A DNA stretch of 64,000 nucleotides from CAYWKU01 sp964459325 (GTDB lineage Bacteria > RBG-13-61-14 > CAYWKU01): contig CAYWKU010000011.1 of the NCBI GenBank assembly GCA_964459325.1, forward strand, positions 51,605 through 115,604, read 5' to 3'. This document shows positions 8,273 through 16,705 of this stretch, one piece after another. Position numbers and translations under genes: made by a program. Below the pieces are notes generated by a model. That model was not told the DNA's origin. It saw nothing but the letters and a program-made list of their open reading frames with translations, and made no database searches. How positions within the stretch are numbered: position 1 is the first letter of the stretch; each line of letters starts with the position of its first letter.

Positions 8273-9319
8273 ATGCTCGAAATAGACGGAAGCATTGGAG
8301 AAGGCGGCGGAGGAGTACTGAGAACGGCGCTGGCCTTAAGTTGCGTCACCGGAACCGGAGTGGAGATTTTCAACATCCGCGCCGGCCGCTCGCAGCCGGG
8401 TTTGAGACCCCAGCATGTAGCCGCATTGGACGCTACCGCGACCATAACCGGCGCACAAGTCGAGGGCAACAAAATCAGCTCGCAGCAGATTCGCTTCCGT
8501 CCGGGAAAGGTCAAGCCGGGCTCCTATCGCTTCAGTATCGGCACAGCCGGTAGCACTTTGTTGTTGCTTCACACGGTATATCTCCCGCTCTGCCTTGCCG
8601 GAGACTCCAGTCGCCTTAAACTCGAAGGCGGCACTCACGTTCCCTGGAGCCCGCCATTCGAGCATACCGACCGGTTGTGGAGGCCGTTTCTCCTGAGGAT
8701 GGGACTGGAAGTAACTCCGAACCTTCAGAAAGCGGGATATTACCCCAGGGGCGGGGGCCGGATAGATGTGAAAATCAAAAACAAAACCGAAATCCGGCCG
8801 GTGAAACTTACCGACCGGGGCGGGTTCAAAACCCTGAAGGTTCGCGGAGCGGTGTCCAACCTGAACGATAAAATAGCCGAGCGAATGATAAGAGGCGTTA
8901 AACGAGGCGCCCGCACTCTCGGAATAACGGGCAATCAGGTAAAAGAAGAAATACACAGGCCTCCTTCGTCCAACCCGGGAGCGTACGTCTTTGTGCAGGC
9001 GGATTACGAAAACGCTCGCGGCGGTTTCGTCGGCCTCGGCGCAAAGGGAAAGAGGGCCGAGATTGTCGCGGCGGAAGGGTGGGAAGAAGCTGCCCCTTAC
9101 CTGCGGGCTACAGAACCCGTGGAGCCTCACCTGGCCGACCAGGTATTACTCCCGCTGGCGCTGGCGAAGGGGGAAAGCGAGTTCGCCACCACGGAAATCA
9201 CTTCCCATCTGATAACCAACGCCTCAATAATCGAGATGTTTTCGCCGGCTTCCTTGAAAATCGAGGGTGAGCCGGGCGGGCCCGGCAAGGTCAGGATAAA
9301 ACCCCTCAAAAGAAATTAA
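8273..9319 (+). CDS. rtcA: RNA 3'-terminal phosphate cyclase
   Basis: 348 aa, normal length. Converts a 3'-phosphate RNA end into a 2',3'-cyclic phosphate through an adenylated intermediate. Visible are the Gly-rich start IDGSIGEGGGGVLRTALALS, the NIRAGRSQPGLRPQHV segment, and the C-terminal HLADQVLLPLALA stretch whose His is the AMP-accepting residue in the family. It is 8 bp downstream of pfk and probably co-transcribed. No RtcB ligase or RtcR regulator occurs in the window, so the usual RNA repair partners are absent locally. Confidence 0.95.
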   Translation: MLEIDGSIGEGGGGVLRTALALSCVTGTGVEIFNIRAGRSQPGLRPQHVAALDATATITGAQVEGNKISSQQIRFRPGKVKPGSYRFSIGTAGSTLLLLHTVYLPLCLAGDSSRLKLEGGTHVPWSPPFEHTDRLWRPFLLRMGLEVTPNLQKAGYYPRGGGRIDVKIKNKTEIRPVKLTDRGGFKTLKVRGAVSNLNDKIAERMIRGVKRGARTLGITGNQVKEEIHRPPSSNPGAYVFVQADYENARGGFVGLGAKGKRAEIVAAEGWEEAAPYLRATEPVEPHLADQVLLPLALAKGESEFATTEITSHLITNASIIEMFSPASLKIEGEPGGPGKVRIKPLKRN

Positions 9320-9404
9320 TGCGCCATGTTATGTTGACAGCCTTGTGACCGGGTGCTATAGCTACCAAATCGAAGGGCGAAAATACTTTAAACAGGGAGA
9401 TACC

Positions 9405-10412
9405 ATGAGCGAAGAAGACATTTACCGGCAGATGGCCGAAAAAATAATGATGAAGGGCTCGACCATCATCCCCCGACTTTTCCGGATGATAGCGGATTCC
9501 GAAGAGGCGGAGTTGATGATGGCCATGCCCGGCACGCCCGAGCAACTGGCGGAGAAGGTGGGCAAACCGGTGGAACAAGTCGAGGAAATGTGCAAAAACC
9601 TCTACCGGAAGGGAGTGGCCTTCAAGTCCTTCAAAACCGGCTCGCTGGGCTACAAAATGTGCCGCGACCTGGTGCAGTTCCACGACGCCAGCATTCTATG
9701 GCCGGAAGCGCCGCAGGAATATCTCGACCTCTGGCAGAAATTCATGGAGGAGGAATGGCCCAATTACGCCAAGATAGTCGAGAAGATAATGCCCAAGCCG
9801 TTCACCCGCGTAATTCCCATCGATAAGGCGGTGGAAGCCGGGAAGCAGCAGGTGCTGGACACCGAAAGCGCGGAAAAAATGATACAGGACTCGGAAAAGG
9901 TGGCGGTCACCAAGTGCACCTGCCGCCTTACCGCTCACAAGTGCGACAACCCGCTCGAAGTATGCCTCCAGATAGGGAAAGCCGCCGATTACACTATCGA
10001 CCGGGAATCCGGCAGGGAAGTCTCCAGGGATGAAGCGTACGAGATATTGAAAAAATCGGAAGATGCGGGACTGGTTCACATTACCCTGAACAAGGCCCAC
10101 GCCGGACACTTCATATGCAACTGCTGCGGATGCTGCTGTCAGACCCTGCCGTTGCTTATTTCCGAAGGGTTGAAGCTTACCGACCCCAGCCGCTACACAG
10201 CCCGGATAGACGCCGGCTTGTGCGATTTCTGCGGCGCCTGCCGGGACAGGTGCTACTTCAACGCCGTGGTCGAGGCGAAAAATGACGAGGGTGAAGAAGT
10301 CATGTCCATCATCGAGGAGAAATGCATGGGTTGCGGACTGTGCTACGTTACATGCCCCGAAGGAGCCATAAGCCTGGTGGAAACAAGACCGGAAGACTTC
10401 ATACCGGCGTAA
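9405..10412 (+). CDS. Multi-cluster iron-sulfur protein with N-terminal winged-helix-like region
   Basis: 335 aa. Residues 1-75 look like a winged helix (GTPEQLAEKVGKPVEQVEEM). The middle carries an unusual Cys set: KCTCRLTAHKC plus a downstream C (about 168-185) and CNCCGCCC (about 242-249). Two ferredoxin-like [4Fe-4S] motifs follow: CDFCGACRDRC (about 276-286) and CMGCGLCYVTCP (about 306-317). Similar proteins are found in anaerobes, where they are thought to be electron carriers or oxidoreductase partners; the function is not established. ATG 9405 is chosen for the upstream AGGGAGA; the frame is open 20 codons earlier. The next gene, a MaoC hydratase, starts 48 bp on. Confidence 0.8.
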   Translation: MSEEDIYRQMAEKIMMKGSTIIPRLFRMIADSEEAELMMAMPGTPEQLAEKVGKPVEQVEEMCKNLYRKGVAFKSFKTGSLGYKMCRDLVQFHDASILWPEAPQEYLDLWQKFMEEEWPNYAKIVEKIMPKPFTRVIPIDKAVEAGKQQVLDTESAEKMIQDSEKVAVTKCTCRLTAHKCDNPLEVCLQIGKAADYTIDRESGREVSRDEAYEILKKSEDAGLVHITLNKAHAGHFICNCCGCCCQTLPLLISEGLKLTDPSRYTARIDAGLCDFCGACRDRCYFNAVVEAKNDEGEEVMSIIEEKCMGCGLCYVTCPEGAISLVETRPEDFIPA

Positions 10413-10460
10413 TTTTCGGATTCTTAACATCTACATTACATGAGGTGAAAGGAGGAAAAC

Positions 10461-10922
10461 ATGGCCATAGAGACATTACCGGTGGAAAAAATCAAGGAAA
10501 AACTCGGCGAGGAAATACTTTGCAGTGACTGGCTGGAAATAACCCAGGAGCGCATCAACCAGTTCGCCGACGCCACGGGAGACCACCAGTGGATACACGT
10601 GGACCCGGAAAAGGCCGCCCAGGGGCCGTTCGGCAAAACCATCGCCCACGGCTACATGGTGCTGTCACTCATTCCCTACTTCAGCGGCGGCGGAGGAATC
10701 ATCCCGGAAGGCACCAAGATGGCCATCAACTACGGGACCAACAAAATCCGTTTCATAAATCCGGCGCCGGTGGACAGTAAAGTGCGCAGCCGCGCAACTT
10801 TGAACAACGTCGAGGAAAAAGGCGGAGGCAGGGTGCTTGTAACCATCACTCACAACATAGAAATCGAGGGGCAGGACAAACCCGCCTGCGTGGCGGAAAC
10901 ACTGACCATGTTCTTTACCTGA
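10461..10922 (+). CDS. MaoC-like (R)-specific enoyl-CoA hydratase
   Basis: 153 aa, a single hot-dog domain. Adds water to trans-2-enoyl-CoA to give 3-hydroxyacyl-CoA. The hydratase-2 motif is clear: FADATGDHQWIHVD with the catalytic Asp and His, then KTIAHGYMVLSL. A very strong RBS (AAAGGAGG) lies 7 nt before the ATG. It follows the Fe-S protein and ends at a strong terminator. Its place beside an Fe-S protein suggests acyl-CoA metabolism but does not fix the substrate. Confidence 0.93.
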   Translation: MAIETLPVEKIKEKLGEEILCSDWLEITQERINQFADATGDHQWIHVDPEKAAQGPFGKTIAHGYMVLSLIPYFSGGGGIIPEGTKMAINYGTNKIRFINPAPVDSKVRSRATLNNVEEKGGGRVLVTITHNIEIEGQDKPACVAETLTMFFT

Positions 10923-10944
10923 TTCCAGCGCAAAAACACATAAA

Positions 10945-10990
10945 AAGGCGTCGGCTTCTTTTCGGAAAAGAAAACCGGCGCCTTATTTTA
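10945..10990 (+). terminator. Rho-independent-type terminator after the MaoC gene
   Basis: Inverted repeat AAGGCGTCGG ... CCGGCGCCTT (10945-10954 with 10975-10984) and a T-rich run TTATTTTA directly after. It starts 22 bp past the MaoC stop codon. Confidence 0.75.
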
Positions 10991-10998
10991 GGTTAGCG

Positions 10999-11142
10999 GG
11001 GTGTTGAAAAATGCTATTTTTCGTAACGCTGGCATCCTTCTCAGGCCGCATGGCTTGCCGGCAAAAGGCGCCTTAATAAAATCAGCTACTTACAAGTGCC
11101 GCCAGGGATGGCGGCGTTACGTTTCTGACTTTTTCAACACCC
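10999..11142. repeat. 144-bp element with imperfect long terminal inverted repeats (MITE-like)
   Basis: The ends are a perfect 13-bp inverted repeat: GGGTGTTGAAAAA (10999-11011) and TTTTTCAACACCC (11130-11142). A second arm further in, CGTAACGCTGGCATCC (11022-11037) against the complement of 11106-11121, continues the symmetry with a few mismatches. No coding capacity and no clear target-site duplication. It fills the spacer between the converging MaoC and otsA genes. Confidence 0.65.
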
Positions 11143-11152
11143 TGTCAGGCCT

Positions 11153-12649
11153 TTAACCGGCGGCGCCGGGCATAGTAACCTGTGGCACAAATTCCTCCAG
11201 GATGGGGAAGTCGCCAAGCTTTCTTGCAAAGGCAGCCAACAGGAACGAATCCACCCACCGGAATATGTCGTAATTCCGCACGGTCTCCCTCAACCTTCCC
11301 ATTCGCCGGCGCCTTTCTTCCTGCGGCATTTTCCATGCCTCATAAATTGCGTTCGCCACTCCCTCGATATCATAGGGGTTCACTATGAGCGCATCCCGTT
11401 TCATCTGAGCCGCCGCTCCGGCGAACTCGCTCAGTATAAGAACGCCGTTTTCTTCCAGCGAACATGAGCAATACTCCTTGGCCACCAGGTTCATGCCGTC
11501 TTCGAGAGGTGTAATAAGTCCTATTTCCGACAGCCTGTAATAAGCCAGCAGTTCATCCTTTTCAAGACTCCTGTACAGGTAATGTATGGGCACCCATCCG
11601 TGTCTTGTGTGCGCGCCGTTAATCCGTCCCACGGTTCGCTCTATTTCCGAGCGCAGAGCCTGGTATTCAGGCACCTCTTCCCTGCTGGGCACGACCACCT
11701 GCACCAGGGTGACCCTTTCGTGAAGCTCCGGATACCGTTCCATGGCCTTCTCGAAGGCCTGCAACCTCTCCGGTATACCCTTGGTGTAATCCAGCCTGTC
11801 TACGCCGAGAATGATGGTGCGGTCAGGCAGTTGCTCGTGAATGTACCACGCCCTGTCCGCCACCTCGTTGGATGCCGCTCTCTCCGAAAAGGAATTGTAA
11901 TCGATACTTATCGGGAAAGCCCCGACCCGTACCTGGCGCCCCCGGAAGTTTACGCTGACCACCGCCCCCCTGCCGCTTACCTTCACGTTGGAGCAGAGAT
12001 TCCGGAGGCATTGCACGAAGTTGCGCCTGTCGCGCATGGTCTGGAACCCTATCAGGTCGTATTCCATAAGCGACTCCAGGATATATTTCCTCCACGGCAG
12101 CTTCATAAAAATATCCATCGGCGGAAAGGGTATGTGAAGGAAATACCCCATGCTGCGCTCGACACCCTTGTCCTTCAAGTGTCGCCCTGCCGTCATGAGG
12201 TGATAATCGTGCACCCATACGTAATCGTTCTCATCGGTCTGGTTCGCTATTACTTCGGCGAACTTGCGGTTCACGTCTTCATAGGTATGCCAGTATTCCG
12301 GTACGAAATTGCACCTGGTCTGAAGGTCGTGAAACAACGGCCACAAAACTTCGTTGGCAAAACCGTAATAATACTTCTTTACTTCATCTTCGGTCAGATT
12401 AACCGGCGCCAAGCTGTAACCGGTCTCTCCCGAAGCCTCCTGCAGTGACCTGTGAATGCTCTCGTCCTGAGTCTCCGCGTAAGTGCCGGGCCAGCCAATC
12501 CACAGTCCGCCGCGATTGCTGAGCACCGGCGCCATGGCGGTAACAAGGCCGCCGGAGCCGGGCTTCACTTCCCAACCGTCTTGTACCCTTTTTATTGAAA
12601 CCGGCAGTCGGTTGGAAACCGCCACCAGTCTCATAGACGCCTGGTCCAA
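11153..12649 (-). CDS. otsA: Trehalose-6-phosphate synthase (GT20)
   Basis: 498 aa, normal length. Joins nucleotide-activated glucose and glucose 6-phosphate to trehalose 6-phosphate. Motifs in order: VAVSNRLP, GSGGLVTA, WIGWPG, the sugar-phosphate region YWHTYEDVNRKF, VWVHDYHL, GVDRLDYTKGIPERLQAF, and TPLEDGMNLVAKEY near the nucleotide-sugar site. The TTG at 12649 has AAGGGGGG upstream; ATG 12634 is an alternative that keeps all motifs. Last gene of the DUF5752-TreT-OtsB-MscS-OtsA operon, so the synthase is separated from its phosphatase by the channel gene. Confidence 0.95.
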   Translation of the reverse strand: MDQASMRLVAVSNRLPVSIKRVQDGWEVKPGSGGLVTAMAPVLSNRGGLWIGWPGTYAETQDESIHRSLQEASGETGYSLAPVNLTEDEVKKYYYGFANEVLWPLFHDLQTRCNFVPEYWHTYEDVNRKFAEVIANQTDENDYVWVHDYHLMTAGRHLKDKGVERSMGYFLHIPFPPMDIFMKLPWRKYILESLMEYDLIGFQTMRDRRNFVQCLRNLCSNVKVSGRGAVVSVNFRGRQVRVGAFPISIDYNSFSERAASNEVADRAWYIHEQLPDRTIILGVDRLDYTKGIPERLQAFEKAMERYPELHERVTLVQVVVPSREEVPEYQALRSEIERTVGRINGAHTRHGWVPIHYLYRSLEKDELLAYYRLSEIGLITPLEDGMNLVAKEYCSCSLEENGVLILSEFAGAAAQMKRDALIVNPYDIEGVANAIYEAWKMPQEERRRRMGRLRETVRNYDIFRWVDSFLLAAFARKLGDFPILEEFVPQVTMPGAAG

Positions 12650-12678
12650 TTTTCCGTCCCCCCTTCCCGTGACCGGTG

Positions 12679-13740
12679 TTAGTTTAGTTCCGCCCCTTTA
12701 GACCCACGCTCTAAATGAATCGTTCTCGTCGGGAAAGCGAACTCTATCCCCTCATCTTCGAAACGCTTAAATATGGCCAGATTTATTTCCTGCTGCTTGT
12801 CCATGTATATGCTGTAATCGGGTCTTAATACATAATATACTACTTCAAAATCCAGAGAAAAGTCCCCATATTTAGCAAAATGCGCCCTGTCGAAACGAGT
12901 ATCCTCCACATTGTCTATAAGTTCTCTTACAATAGTGGGAATTTCGGCAAGCTTTTCGTAGGGAGTACTGTATACCACTCCAAAAATGAATCGTATTCTC
13001 CTCTCTTCCATCCGCTTGTAGTTGCGAACCCGGCTGTTCAGTAAATCGCCGTTCGGAAAGATTATCTGCTCCCCGCCAAGGCTGCGGAGCCGGCAAGTTT
13101 TGACCCCTATCTTTTCCACCGTGCCCAGATAATCCCCCACTATTATGAAATCCCCGACCTCGAAAGGCTTATCGAGCGCTATGGACACGGAAGCGAAGAG
13201 GTCGCTCAGGATATTCTGGGCGGCCAGGGCTATGGCTATACCGCCTACCCCGAGACCGGCCACGAAGGTGGTTATATTTACCCCGAGGTTATCCAGTATC
13301 AGGAGAAGGACAAGACCCCACACGAGGAGTTTCAACAAAAACGACAGTATTCCCATGGCCGAAGCTCGCGAAGGGTCTTCTTGCAACTTCTCTCGAGTGC
13401 GGCGGGCAATCCAATATCTTACCGCCGCCGACCCCCACAGGCCAAACTGAAACAGCACTACTACCAAAGCTGCTTTGTTTACAACGGCGTCTACTTTTTC
13501 GGGAAATTCGAGCAAATAGTAGCCCGCGTAGAGAGCAACTATCAGAAAGACAAACGGCGCGCTCCGCCTGACAATTACGTATCCCGCGGAGTCCGTTTTC
13601 TCCTTGCCCTTCCTTCTAGCCTGTGCGGCAAAATAGTTTTCCAGCCCGTAGCGGATTAATAACAGCGCGAAAAAAACACCGAGGGCAACAGCGGCCGCCA
13701 GCAGCAATTCACCAACTACGATGAAATCAGGTACTTTCAT
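12679..13740 (-). CDS. MscS-family mechanosensitive channel
   Basis: 353 aa. Inner-membrane channel that opens under membrane tension to release solutes on hypo-osmotic shock. Three or four membrane segments in residues 1-150; the pore helix lies around VAGLGVGGIAIALAAQNILS with the Gly/Ala-rich TM3 pattern, followed by the beta domain (FEVGDFIIVGDYLGTVEKIG) and the cytoplasmic cage. ATG 13740 has GGAGGA 8 nt upstream; a start at 13755 would lie inside otsB. The start overlaps the otsB stop by 4 bp. Being inside a trehalose operon supports a role in osmotic balance. Confidence 0.93.
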   Translation of the reverse strand: MKVPDFIVVGELLLAAAVALGVFFALLLIRYGLENYFAAQARRKGKEKTDSAGYVIVRRSAPFVFLIVALYAGYYLLEFPEKVDAVVNKAALVVVLFQFGLWGSAAVRYWIARRTREKLQEDPSRASAMGILSFLLKLLVWGLVLLLILDNLGVNITTFVAGLGVGGIAIALAAQNILSDLFASVSIALDKPFEVGDFIIVGDYLGTVEKIGVKTCRLRSLGGEQIIFPNGDLLNSRVRNYKRMEERRIRFIFGVVYSTPYEKLAEIPTIVRELIDNVEDTRFDRAHFAKYGDFSLDFEVVYYVLRPDYSIYMDKQQEINLAIFKRFEDEGIEFAFPTRTIHLERGSKGAELN

Positions 13741-14534
13741 GTTCTTCCTCCACAAACTTTAGACCACTTGTTCAAAAACGCCAGCAATTCATCGGGAGGC
13801 TTTAAATGTACGTCCGCAAGGGTTGGTCTCAGCTCCTCCCTGACCAGCACCCCCAATCCCCGTCCATTTATCGCTCTGAAGGCATCCTCGTCGGTAAGGT
13901 CATCGCCCAGGTATGCCGCCCCGTAATCCTCATCCTCCACTTCCTCCAAAATGGTGTTTACCGCGTCACCTTTGTCACGCCCGGGATAGCGCAGTTCCAC
14001 TCCGCCGTCGAAGTTATGCATCTCCAGCCCCGTTCTTTCGGCAATGGGAGACCATGCTTCCCGGACGGACGTGGCCAGTTCCTCCAGCTCTTCACCCTCC
14101 AATCCCCGCCAGTGAAATGCAACGGAGCCCCGCTTGAACTCGCAGCGGTGGGAAAAATTGTTATCGGTGACCCATCTCCAGGCAAGCTCCAGCCCCATTG
14201 AACATTCCGGGCCGATATCCGCGACTTCCAGGTATCCGTCGGGGTAAAGCCTCTCTATGCCGTGAGAGCCCCATATTTCGGGTTCCTGCTGAAGTTTTAA
14301 CAACGGGAGAAGGTCTCCCGTTCTCCTTCCGGTCACCATAACCACCCGGCAGAGGTCATTATGCAGAATGTAATTCAATACCTTCCTGACCCCCGGATAG
14401 GGTTCGGCCTTGTTTCGGTCAGTCCGGAAAGGCGCGAGGGTACCGTCGTAGTCGAGGATTAGTATTCTTTCCGAGGCCTTTTCCAGCCTTTTCCAGAACT
14501 CGTTCAGCTTAATCTCGTTCTCAGAAACACTCAC
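13737..14534 (-). CDS. otsB: Trehalose-6-phosphate phosphatase
   Basis: 265 aa, HAD superfamily type IIB. Removes phosphate from trehalose 6-phosphate. The nucleophile motif I is LDYDGTLAPF (about 27-36), motif II VVMVTGR, and the acidic motif IV GDDLTDEDAF (about 217). The start is GTG 14534, overlapping the treT gene by 14 bp, and its stop overlaps mscS, so translation of the whole set is probably coupled. It would complete the OtsA pathway from the same transcript. Confidence 0.93.
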   Translation of the reverse strand: MSVSENEIKLNEFWKRLEKASERILILDYDGTLAPFRTDRNKAEPYPGVRKVLNYILHNDLCRVVMVTGRRTGDLLPLLKLQQEPEIWGSHGIERLYPDGYLEVADIGPECSMGLELAWRWVTDNNFSHRCEFKRGSVAFHWRGLEGEELEELATSVREAWSPIAERTGLEMHNFDGGVELRYPGRDKGDAVNTILEEVEDEDYGAAYLGDDLTDEDAFRAINGRGLGVLVREELRPTLADVHLKPPDELLAFLNKWSKVCGGRT

Positions 14535-15771
14535 CGCACAATTCTATTCTTTCGTCCTCTTCCCTTATGAGGCTTATCATCAGGGTCAGGTATTCCCGAA
14601 GGTGCCGGGTAAGCAGAAAGTTTTCGCGTACCATTTTTTTTGCGTGCACGCCCATCAACTCCAGCTTGTCCCGGTGATGAAGCAGGTAGCGTATACGCAA
14701 CGCCGCTCCTTCGGGGGTTCTTACCAGAAAACCGGTGTAATGGTTGATTATCTGCAACTTGATGCCGCCGGTGTCGCCTCCTATAACCGGCTTGCCCTTC
14801 CACATGGCTTCGGCCACGGTCAAACCGAAGCCCTCCTTTATGGACTTCTGCAACACGATATCCGCCGCTCTTTGCAGGGCGTTTATTGTACGGGGCGCGT
14901 CAGCCGGCAGAAGCAGGACATGTATCCCCGGGTCGCCCTCAGCCGCCTCGCGCACCCTTTCGAGCACCGCTTCTCCTTCCGGGTCGTCGCTGGCTCCTCC
15001 GCCGGCAAGCACCAATTGAAGCTGGGTGCCCTTGCGGGCGTGTTTATAGGCCTCTATGACCCCAAGAGGGTCTTTAAACAGGTCAAACCGGGAAATCTGC
15101 ACAATCAAAGGCAACGCGGGGTCCAGTCCGAACTGCTCCACCACTTTCTCCACATCCTCAGTCGGCAAGTCCATGTTCTTATCGCTCAACGGGTCTATGC
15201 TGGGAGCAATCAGGTATTGGGGATGCGGCAAGGGGCGGGCGAACTCCGGCAACGAGAAAATGCTGGCGTCGTAGGGGTCAACATACTTCTTTATGTACTT
15301 CCAAACGGGCCGGTACGGACGGTTGACATCTATGTGACACCGCCATATCCACTTCCCTTTCCTGTCCGGGAAAAGGTTCAACAAGGTGCATGGCTGGGGG
15401 TCGTGAATAAAAACAATATCCGCGTCTGTCAGAACATCCCTCAACTTTTCGGCGTTTTGTTTATTTATCTCCTCGAAATGGTTGAGCTGTCGCTCGGAGA
15501 TATATACGTTATTGCCCTGCAGGGCGTTATGAAAGCCCTTTGTGACCTGGTAGAAATCCTTGTCGCCTTCGATAATTTCCCATCTGGCGTCTATCCCGAG
15601 TGCCTGCTTGAGCGGCAGCAGTTTGCGCAGAATCTCGGCCACCCCACCCCCTTCGCGGGTCGAGTTTACGTGAACCACCTTCATGCCTTTCAACAAAGCA
15701 CCCAACTGCTTCAGGTGGTCCACCACGTCGTGACCGGCCACTTCGGCGTATTGCTGAAGCAGGTCCGTCAC
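14521..15771 (-). CDS. treT: Trehalose glycosyltransferring synthase (TreT-like GT4)
   Basis: 416 aa. TreT makes trehalose directly from NDP-glucose and glucose, reversibly. The N-terminal Rossmann domain has VVHVNSTREGGGVAEIL, typical of TreT; middle motifs HDPQPCTLLNLFP and WRCHIDVNRP; the C-terminal domain has the GT4 E-x7-E region KEGFGLTVAEAMW and GDTGGIKLQI. The start is GTG 15771 with GGAGG 6 nt upstream, overlapping the DUF5752 stop by 4 bp. The operon thus has two independent trehalose routes. Assignment rests on the N-terminal motif and context; a related glycosyltransferase with another acceptor is possible. Confidence 0.85.
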   Translation of the reverse strand: MTDLLQQYAEVAGHDVVDHLKQLGALLKGMKVVHVNSTREGGGVAEILRKLLPLKQALGIDARWEIIEGDKDFYQVTKGFHNALQGNNVYISERQLNHFEEINKQNAEKLRDVLTDADIVFIHDPQPCTLLNLFPDRKGKWIWRCHIDVNRPYRPVWKYIKKYVDPYDASIFSLPEFARPLPHPQYLIAPSIDPLSDKNMDLPTEDVEKVVEQFGLDPALPLIVQISRFDLFKDPLGVIEAYKHARKGTQLQLVLAGGGASDDPEGEAVLERVREAAEGDPGIHVLLLPADAPRTINALQRAADIVLQKSIKEGFGLTVAEAMWKGKPVIGGDTGGIKLQIINHYTGFLVRTPEGAALRIRYLLHHRDKLELMGVHAKKMVRENFLLTRHLREYLTLMISLIREEDERIELCGECF

Positions 15772-16463
15772 CAGGCGCCTCCACCGAAGTGTTCCCGGAA
15801 AATGTCGGTTAGGATTTCACGCATCTCCCACAAAGAGCCGAAGTAGGGGTCCACCGCCCTCAACCGGTCAATCAAATCGGCATAATCGTCTCCGAACAAC
15901 TCCAGCCATGCACAGAAGTCGTCACGATGTCTTTCCGTGCGCCTGCGGGCATCTATGAAATGATAAAAAATGCTGCCCTCCGACAACCTGGGTGCTTCCT
16001 CCGCCAGCCGGTAGGGAGCTTCCAGCACCTTGCCGGTATCGAATATGACTATCTGGGAGCGCACGAAATAAAACTTGGCGTCGGCCCTGGACCAGGGAAC
16101 CATTTCGCTTTCATCCAGTCTGTTTTCCACGATATCTATCAGCTCCTGGCGCATGGACTCGGTATCTTCAAAATCCGAAGGGTCTACCACGCTCAACCGC
16201 TCGGCCAGCGCTTTTTCGTGCAGGCCGTGAGCCGCCCAACTGGCGAAATCGTTGTTATACTCCGGCTCATCGAACTGCGGCTGCAACAACCTGCCCCAGA
16301 AGTGGTGGTAAATGCTGCCGGTATCCACCTCGTGCAGACCGTCGCGGAATTCCCTCAGATTCTGAGCGTTCAGGCCCGTGGCAATCGACACCAAAGCACA
16401 ATCTCTGACGTAGAAGTTTCTGGAATAGTTATTGTTGTTATTTTCCTTTGGCGCGTTTTCCAT
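15768..16463 (-). CDS. DUF5752-like protein, first gene of the trehalose operon
   Basis: 231 aa, no signal peptide and no membrane segment. The sequence looks like two similar halves: GSIYHHFWGRLLQPQFDEPEYNNDFASWAA (about 50-79; each piece quoted is one run) is echoed later by GSIFYHFIDARRRTERHRDD followed by FCAWLELFG, each with an aromatic H-F core and a D-F/W cluster. I recognise the DUF5752 pattern but no catalytic motif. AAGGGA lies 10 nt before ATG 16463. Its coupling to treT (GTGA overlap) suggests a regulatory or partner role for the glycosyltransferase (inference). Confidence 0.75.
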   Translation of the reverse strand: MENAPKENNNNNYSRNFYVRDCALVSIATGLNAQNLREFRDGLHEVDTGSIYHHFWGRLLQPQFDEPEYNNDFASWAAHGLHEKALAERLSVVDPSDFEDTESMRQELIDIVENRLDESEMVPWSRADAKFYFVRSQIVIFDTGKVLEAPYRLAEEAPRLSEGSIFYHFIDARRRTERHRDDFCAWLELFGDDYADLIDRLRAVDPYFGSLWEMREILTDIFREHFGGGAW

Positions 16464-16529
16464 GCTCTAAGCATCCCTTGCGGCACGTTTGGGGCTAGGT
16501 GAAAAGCACAAGTTGGCGTTTTTCTTGAA

Positions 16530-16558
16530 AAATTAATACCCACCGGATATTGAGTCAA
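16530..16558 (-). promoter_or_regulatory. Candidate promoter of the trehalose operon
   Basis: Minus strand: TTGACT (16558-16553), 17-bp spacer, TAATTT (16535-16530), about 65 bp before the DUF5752 start. The -35 is good, the -10 weak. The spacer also holds a small palindrome TGGCGTAACGCCA preceded by GTAG (16583-16599). Confidence 0.3.
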
Positions 16559-16705
16559 GGTAACACAATTGCTATCCAGATTGTAGTGGCGTAACGCCAT
16601 AAAAGAGAAGCCACACATTCCGGCAATATCGCCCGATGTTTTTCCCGTAATCTTTATATGCTAACTTACCTTCCGGTTCGCTTTCTTACCGAATGCAATA
16701 TATAA

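Noticed and set aside
14602..15846. Long plus-strand open frame opposite treT
   Set aside because: No recognisable domain; the minus strand encodes a clear glycosyltransferase.
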